The notes beneath the pieces are model-generated. The model did no database searches. It saw only the letters and a program-made list of their open reading frames with translations, and was not told the origin of the DNA. Positions 5,699 through 9,315 of a stretch of DNA of 9,315 bases are shown piece by piece; positions within the stretch are counted from its first letter, which is position 1; each line of letters begins with the position of its first letter. The stretch covers positions 1-9,315 of the forward strand of contig JBJXGF010000166.1 of NCBI GenBank assembly GCA_046153015.1, given 5' to 3'. Source of the DNA: JBJXGF01 sp046153015 (GTDB lineage Bacteria > Actinomycetota > Acidimicrobiia > Acidimicrobiales > CAIXPF01). The translations under genes and the position numbers were made by a program.

Positions 5699-6358
5699 CT
5701 AGCCGGGCGGCGCGAGGGCGAACACCTGCTCGAAGCGCTCGAGGACCGCCGCCGGGCCCTCGACCACGAGCTCGCCCGCCTCGACCGCCGCGGCCAGGCC
5801 TCGCCCGCCCTGGCGGGCGGCCACCAGCGCGCCGGCCGAGCCGCGCACCACGAGATCGGCCGGGCCGTCGGGCCCGGCGCGGTAGAGGCGCCCGTCGTCG
5901 ACGGCGAAATCGAACTGCTCCCCGTCGAGCACCAGCCTGTAGTGCTGGCTCACCCCGCGGCTGGCGGCGGCGCGGTGCCACACGATCAGCGAGCCGTGCA
6001 CCGCCATCGCCGGGCGCACGGGCGTGGCCGGGTCGGGCGGGGGCAGGCGCCCGGCGCCGAAGCGGGCCAACGCCCGCAGCACGGGCCGGACCTGACGGCC
6101 GAGCTCGGTGGCGGCGTAGACCGTGCGCGCGGCGGGCGGGGGGAGCTCCTTGCGCTCGACGAGGCCGTGGCTCTCGAGCTGGCGGAGCCGCTCCGAGAGC
6201 AGGTTCGGGGCGAGGCCGGGTAGGGCGTGGCGCAGGTCGGTGAAGCGCAGATCCCCCACCACCAGCAGCTCCCGCAGGATCAGCAGCGTCCAGCGCTCGC
6301 CCAGGATGTCGAGCGCCTCGGCCACCGGGCAGTACTGCGCGTAGCTGCGGCCGGACAT
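5699..6358 (-). CDS. HxlR-family regulator fused to an SCP2-like lipid-binding domain
   Basis: This 219-residue protein begins with an HxlR winged helix (about 5-103): YCPVAEALDILGERW (9-23), LLILRELLVVGDLRFTDLR (25-43), LAPNLLSERLRQLESHGLVE (49-68) and a wing ending ATELGRQVRPVL. Cys10 is at the place of the Cys that some HxlR relatives use to sense oxidants or electrophiles. Residues 138-215 (YRLVLDGEQFDFAVDDG, then DLVVRGSAGALVAA, GELVVEGPAAVLERFEQVF) have the pattern of an SCP2/sterol-carrier domain, which binds lipids or acyl chains in a hydrophobic tunnel. HxlR proteins usually end near residue 110, so about half of this protein is the extra domain. I infer a transcription factor whose DNA binding responds to a lipid-like ligand. 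The ATG at 6358 follows TAGAAT by 7 nt. Targets might include the sigma factor gene downstream or the acyl-CoA genes nearby. Confidence -1.
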   Translation of the reverse strand: MSGRSYAQYCPVAEALDILGERWTLLILRELLVVGDLRFTDLRHALPGLAPNLLSERLRQLESHGLVERKELPPPAARTVYAATELGRQVRPVLRALARFGAGRLPPPDPATPVRPAMAVHGSLIVWHRAAASRGVSQHYRLVLDGEQFDFAVDDGRLYRAGPDGPADLVVRGSAGALVAARQGGRGLAAAVEAGELVVEGPAAVLERFEQVFALAPPG

Positions 6359-6365
6359 AGCGACG

Positions 6366-6425
6366 ATTCTACCGACAGGGCGAGTCTCTGTACCCGATGG
6401 TTGAGAATGTGTACTGACCAGTTGA
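6366..6425 (-). promoter_or_regulatory. Promoter and candidate operator of the HxlR-type regulator gene
   Basis: TAGAAT (6371-6366, minus strand) is a strong -10 box 7 nt before the ATG at 6358, so the transcript may be leaderless. GGTACA (6394-6389) lies 17 nt upstream as a weak -35. The stretch 6389-6434 is noticeably richer in A/T than its surroundings. Two copies of GTTGA on the plus strand, at 6400-6404 and 6421-6425, are exactly 21 bp apart, which puts them on the same face of the helix. A small inverted repeat ACTG-AC-CAGT (6413-6422) lies between and over them. Autoregulation here is plausible but unproved. Confidence -1.
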
Positions 6426-6434
6426 AATCTGAAC

Positions 6435-7169
6435 TCACGGGCGGGCGGCGGCGAGGGCCTCGAGGAACCACTCAGCGGGGGCGGGCGGCGCGCCGACCAC
6501 CTTGGGGCGCAGCGCCGCCTCGAGCGCGACGGCGAGCCGGGCGCGTGCCTCGGGGTCGAGCGACCAGCGCCGGGCGAGGAACGCCCGCACCGCGGCCAGC
6601 TCCTCGCCCGAGATGGCGGTGAGATCCCACGCCGCCGCGGCGGCGGGCCCCACGGACTGCAGCGGCGCCGGGGCGGCCGGCGCGAGCGGGCCGGGGCGGC
6701 GCTCCCGGATGACGATCGTGCCGGCGGCGAGATCGCCGAGGCGCTGGTGACGGGAGGTGAACAGGATGCACAGCGCGCCGGCGAGGTAGAGGCCGGGCAG
6801 CAGGTCGACCACGCGCATCACGTTGCGGACCGCGCTCGTGAGAAAGCCGATGGGGCGGCCGTCCACGTGCACGACGCGCAGGCCCGCGGCCCGCTTGCCG
6901 GGCGTCTGGCCGTCCCACAGCGCCTCGAAGAAGAGGAACCAGCCGAACTGGAAGAAGAACGCGGCGATCGCCGCGACGGCGACGGCCCAGCCGCCGGCCA
7001 CCGAGGCGGCCGCCACGCCGACCAGCAGCACGAGCACGCCGGCCGTCTGGGTGATCACCAGGTCGATGGCGGCGGCCAACCCGCGAGAGCCGAGCCCGGC
7101 CACCACCACGTCGAGCTCGACGCCCTCGGGCGTGGCTATCGTGACCGTGTCGGCTTCGTAGTCGGCCAT
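6435..7169 (-). CDS. RDD family membrane protein
   Basis: This 244-residue protein contains an RDD domain (about 24-157). It shows GLGSRGLAAAIDLVI (25-39) with the first conserved Arg and Asp, hydrophobic segments at about 33-55 and 58-83, the loop ALWDGQTPGKRAAGLRVV (83-100), a third segment at about 122-138, and RLGDLAAGTIVIRER (143-157) with the last conserved Asp. The C-terminal part (160-244) is soluble and rich in Ala and Pro, with helices at about 188-220. The family's exact function is not settled; some members affect ion transport or stress tolerance. The ATG at 7169 (MADYEADTVTIATPEGVEL) is preferred to an upstream GTG at 7244, whose extra 25 residues are mostly Arg, Gly and Ala. 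It diverges from the SpoIIM-like gene and sits in a cluster with DUF58, so a shared envelope role is likely. Confidence -1.
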   Translation of the reverse strand: MADYEADTVTIATPEGVELDVVVAGLGSRGLAAAIDLVITQTAGVLVLLVGVAAASVAGGWAVAVAAIAAFFFQFGWFLFFEALWDGQTPGKRAAGLRVVHVDGRPIGFLTSAVRNVMRVVDLLPGLYLAGALCILFTSRHQRLGDLAAGTIVIRERRPGPLAPAAPAPLQSVGPAAAAAWDLTAISGEELAAVRAFLARRWSLDPEARARLAVALEAALRPKVVGAPPAPAEWFLEALAAARP

Positions 7170-7312
7170 CGCTCCAGCTCTCAACGGCGCCTCGCGCCGG
7201 CGCCCTGATCCTGACCTCGATCGTGCCCCGCGGGCGCCCGGCAACCAGCGCCCGACCCTACCGAGACCGAACGAGCCGTCCTGATGCTCCCCGCTGCGCC
7301 TGGCGCCGCCTC
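7170..7312. promoter_or_regulatory. Divergent intergenic region between RDD and SpoIIM-like genes
   Basis: Promoters for both directions should lie here. On the minus strand TAGGGT (7260-7255) is the best -10-like box, without a good -35. A 6-bp stem with a 3-nt loop (7185-7199, CGGCGC-CTC-GCGCCG) would lie in the RDD gene leader. I find no convincing box or ribosome site for the SpoIIM-like gene. Confidence in these sites is low. Confidence -1.
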
Positions 7313-8341
7313 GTGAACCTGGCCGAGTTCAGCGCCGACGGCGCCGCCCGCTGGGCCGAGCTGGAACGGCTCTGCGCCAAGGCCGGCGCCCGCCCCGACC
7401 GCCGCCTCGACGGCGCGGAGATCCACCGGTTGGCGCAGCTGTACCGCTCGGCCGCGGCTGACCTGGCGCTGGCCCGGCGGCGCTTCCCCGCCGAGGCGGT
7501 CACCGCCTCGCTCGAGGCGCTGGTGGGCCGCGGCCGCGCCGTGGTCTACGCGGCGCCGGAGCGTTCGGGCGGGCCCCGCGCGTTCGCGTCGCGCGGCTAC
7601 TGGCAGGCGGTGCGGGCCAAGCCGTGGTCGATCCTGGTGGCCGCGGTGCTGCTCTTCGGCCCGTGGACGGCGGCGGCGTTCTGGGCCCACGGCGACCCCG
7701 GGCGGGGCCTCGGCGTGATCCCCGAGGGGTTCCGCAGCATCGCCCAGCCCCGCACCGACACCGGCTCGCTCGGCCTTGACGCGGCAGGCCGGGCCGCGTT
7801 CGCCAGCCAGATCTTCACCCACAACATCGGCGTGTCGCTGCTGGCGGTGGCCGGCGGCATGACCCTCGGGCTCCTGACCGCCGCCTCGCTCGTGGGCCAG
7901 GGCGTGATCTTCGGCGCCATCACCGGGCTGGCCGTCAGGGCCGGCAACACCGACCGGTTGGTGGAGCTCACCGCCCCCCACGGTCTGCTCGAGCTCTCCT
8001 GCCTCGTGGTTGCGGCGTCGGCGGGGCTGCGCCTCGGCTGGGTGATCGTGGACCCCGGTCCGTTGCCTCGTGGACCGGCGGCGGCGGCGCAGGCCCGCCA
8101 GACCGTGGAGGTGGCCATCGGCACCGCGGTGTGGCTCGTGGTCGCCGGCCTGCTGGAGGGCTTCGTCACCCCCCAGGGCGTCGGGCCCCGGGCCGCGCTG
8201 GCCATCGGCGCGGCGGCGGCCCTCGCCTTCTGGGCGCTCGTGCTGTGGCGCGGAGGGGCCCCGGCGGACCGGGCGCCGGAGCGGGCCCGACCGCGGCGCC
8301 GGCGCCGGGCGCTCAGAGCCGGCCGCGTGACTTCTGCCTGA
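7313..8341 (+). CDS. SpoIIM-family (stage II sporulation protein M-like) membrane protein
   Basis: From the GTG at 7313 the protein has 342 residues. A soluble helical N-terminus (1-102) is followed by hydrophobic segments at about 105-125, 172-210, 221-247, 265-283 and 294-313. The SpoIIM hallmark is clear: IFTHNIGVSLLAVAGGMTLG (167-186), then VGQGVIFGAITGLAV (194-208), then APHGLLELSCLVVAASAGLR (221-240). In spore formers SpoIIM takes part in engulfment, but this distant family is widespread in non-sporulating actinobacteria, where its role is unknown. The start at 7313 (MNLAEFSADGAARWAELERL) matches the usual N-terminus; a GTG at 7223 in frame would add an atypical Arg/Pro-rich leader. The C-terminal tail (318-342) is strongly basic and its codons overlap the end of the convergent DUF58 gene by 29 bp. 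Confidence -1.
   Translation: MNLAEFSADGAARWAELERLCAKAGARPDRRLDGAEIHRLAQLYRSAAADLALARRRFPAEAVTASLEALVGRGRAVVYAAPERSGGPRAFASRGYWQAVRAKPWSILVAAVLLFGPWTAAAFWAHGDPGRGLGVIPEGFRSIAQPRTDTGSLGLDAAGRAAFASQIFTHNIGVSLLAVAGGMTLGLLTAASLVGQGVIFGAITGLAVRAGNTDRLVELTAPHGLLELSCLVVAASAGLRLGWVIVDPGPLPRGPAAAAQARQTVEVAIGTAVWLVVAGLLEGFVTPQGVGPRAALAIGAAAALAFWALVLWRGGAPADRAPERARPRRRRRALRAGRVTSA
8292..8327. terminator. Possible bidirectional hairpin over the convergent gene ends
   Basis: CGCGGCGCCGGC (8292-8303) can pair with GCCGGCCGCG (8318-8327), giving about 10 bp with a 2-nt bulge and a 14-nt loop that holds the DUF58 stop codon (8313-8315). There is no T-run. It lies within both coding ends, so the base pairing may be a chance result of GC-rich codons. 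Confidence -1.
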
Positions 8342-9315
8342 GATAGGCGGCCACCGACGCCGCGCCCAGGCTCTCGGGCGGGGCCTCCACGACCGTCGCC
8401 CCCCGCCGGCGGAGCTGCTCGGCCACCCGTTCCCGGGCGGCGAGGAGGTCGGCCGCGGCGGCCATCGCGTACGCGCCGCTCAGCGTGGCCGGCGGCTCGG
8501 CGGTGAGCGCGGCGAGGCCCGGGTCGGCCACGCTGGCCACCGCCACCGCGTGGCGGCGCAGCAGCACCGGCGCGGCGGCGAGCAGCGACCGGGCGGCCGC
8601 CTCGTCGAAGAGGTCGGTGAACACGATCACCAGGCTGCGCTTGCCGGCGCCCACCGCGTGGAACGCGGCGTCGGGGTCGCTGTCGACCGGGCGGGCCTCG
8701 AGGTCGAAGAGGCTGGCGGCCACGGCCCTGCCGCCGCGGTGGCGAGGCTCGAGGCGGCGGATCACCGCCTCCGCGTAGGCCACGGCGCCGCAGCGGTCGC
8801 CCACCGCGTCGGCCACCGCGGCCACCGCGACGACCGCGTCGAGCGCGGCGTCGAGGCGGGTGCGGTCCCCCACCGGCGCCGCCATCAGGCGCCCGCAGTC
8901 CACCACGCACACCACCGGGCGGTCCTGGTCCTCCCGATGCTGGTTCGACATCGGGCGCTCCAGCCGGGCGGTGGCGGGCCAGTTGACCTGGCGGATGTCG
9001 TCGTCGGGGCTGTAGTCGCGCAGCGACTCGAAATCGGTCCCGAACCCCAGCGGGCCCCGGATGCGGCGACCCTCCTCCCGGAACCGGCCCTCCTGCACGG
9101 CGCGGGCCAGGCGGCGGGCGGCGGGCAGGTCGGGGTAGACGAGCAGCTCCGCCGCCTCGCCGTGCACCCGATCGACCCGGGCCAGGCCGAGCGGGCCGAT
9201 CGTGCGCGAGACGGGCGGGTCGAGGCGATGGCGGCCCCGCCGCGAGGCCACGAGGCTCGCCTCGAGGCGGCCGACGCCTTGGCCGGGCAGCACCCGCACG
9301 TCGGGGGGCGCCCGC
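8313..9315 (-). CDS. DUF58 domain protein; N-terminus outside window
   Basis: The frame stays open to the right edge, so the true start and the two membrane segments that usually begin this family lie outside. Counting from the GTG at 9299, ASRRGRHRLDP (18-28) and GPLGLARV (35-42) are the usual pre-domain strands. GTDFESLRDYSPDDDIRQVNW (87-107) with ATARL is the DUF58 signature (family pattern: G.E...LR.Y.PGDD.R.I.W...AR). A von Willebrand A-like fold follows, with VVCVVDCGRLMA (129-140) and VIVFTDLFDE (224-233). The metal-site motif D.S.S is altered to DCGRL, so metal binding is doubtful. DUF58 proteins typically follow a MoxR-type AAA ATPase gene and are thought to act with it in maturing or assembling membrane or secreted proteins. 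Here the next gene upstream cannot be seen. The gene ends inside the tail of the SpoIIM-like gene. Confidence -1.
   Translation of the reverse strand, partial: RAPPDVRVLPGQGVGRLEASLVASRRGRHRLDPPVSRTIGPLGLARVDRVHGEAAELLVYPDLPAARRLARAVQEGRFREEGRRIRGPLGFGTDFESLRDYSPDDDIRQVNWPATARLERPMSNQHREDQDRPVVCVVDCGRLMAAPVGDRTRLDAALDAVVAVAAVADAVGDRCGAVAYAEAVIRRLEPRHRGGRAVAASLFDLEARPVDSDPDAAFHAVGAGKRSLVIVFTDLFDEAAARSLLAAAPVLLRRHAVAVASVADPGLAALTAEPPATLSGAYAMAAAADLLAARERVAEQLRRRGATVVEAPPESLGAASVAAYLRQKSRGRL

Noticed and set aside
5628..5981. N-terminal extension of the sigma factor to 312 residues
   Set aside because: The added residues are Arg/Gly-rich and antisense-like over the regulator gene, and a TANNNT box sits 7 nt before the GTG at 5627.
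7170..7244. Upstream GTG start for the RDD protein
   Set aside because: The extra 25 residues are low-complexity Arg/Gly/Ala; MADYEADTVTIATPEG at 7169 is a typical RDD N-terminus.
7223..7312. Upstream GTG start for the SpoIIM-like protein
   Set aside because: Adds a 30-residue Arg/Pro-rich leader not typical of the family; no ribosome site or promoter box supports it.
7597..8910. 437-residue minus-strand frame
   Set aside because: Shadow of the SpoIIM-like and DUF58 genes; the translation is repetitive Arg/Pro/Gly at first and has no family signature.
9297..9299. GTG as true start of the DUF58 gene
   Set aside because: The frame remains open to the window edge and the family's membrane segments are missing, so the gene almost certainly starts outside.
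1..9315. A new defence, phage or mobile system
   Set aside because: No nuclease, toxin, recombinase, transposase, terminal inverted repeats or composition change is seen; all genes fit ordinary actinobacterial families.

Overview
This is a very GC-rich, densely coded stretch of bacterial chromosome. The third-codon G/C bias, the TANNNT boxes placed 6-7 nt before GTG/ATG start codons, the family III CoA transferase with enoyl-CoA hydratase and acyl-CoA dehydrogenase genes, and the RDD/SpoIIM/DUF58 neighbourhood all suggest an actinobacterium. An Acidimicrobiia-type or related soil or water lineage is my inference; no rRNA or marker gene is present to prove it. I see no mobile element, CRISPR array, tRNA or rRNA, and no known defence system. 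Most of the window looks like ordinary chromosomal gene content.

Left block (1-2080, all minus strand): a small protein built from two copies of a ~25-residue motif is followed by an enoyl-CoA hydratase/isomerase-family protein and then by a family III (CaiB/BaiF) CoA transferase that runs off the left edge. They read as one acyl-CoA-handling operon, with a promoter candidate at 2198-2227. The 85-bp gap before the CoA transferase holds three consecutive inverted repeats. The CoA transferase has a shortened, degenerate first copy of the fold before a normal-looking second copy begins.

Centre (2282-4980, plus strand): a secreted lipoprotein with a TolB/PD40-type beta-propeller is followed 50 bp later by an acyl-CoA dehydrogenase. 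Both genes have the same upstream sequence, TACGCT, then 6 nt, then GTG, as expected of leaderless transcripts. The lipoprotein signal peptide is encoded by four 18-bp tandem units, and a 14-bp tandem repeat covers the end of the dehydrogenase gene.

Middle right (5043-6358, minus strand): an HxlR-type regulator carrying a C-terminal SCP2-like lipid-binding domain lies upstream of an ECF sigma factor. No anti-sigma gene is in the window. Both genes also have leaderless-type promoter boxes. The regulator may couple lipid or redox state to transcription; this is inference.

Right block (6435-9315): an RDD membrane protein (minus), a SpoIIM-family membrane protein (plus) and a DUF58 protein (minus, cut by the right edge) form an alternating cluster of a kind known in actinobacteria, usually with a MoxR ATPase gene upstream of DUF58, which here would lie outside the window. 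The SpoIIM-like and DUF58 genes overlap tail to tail by 29 bp.
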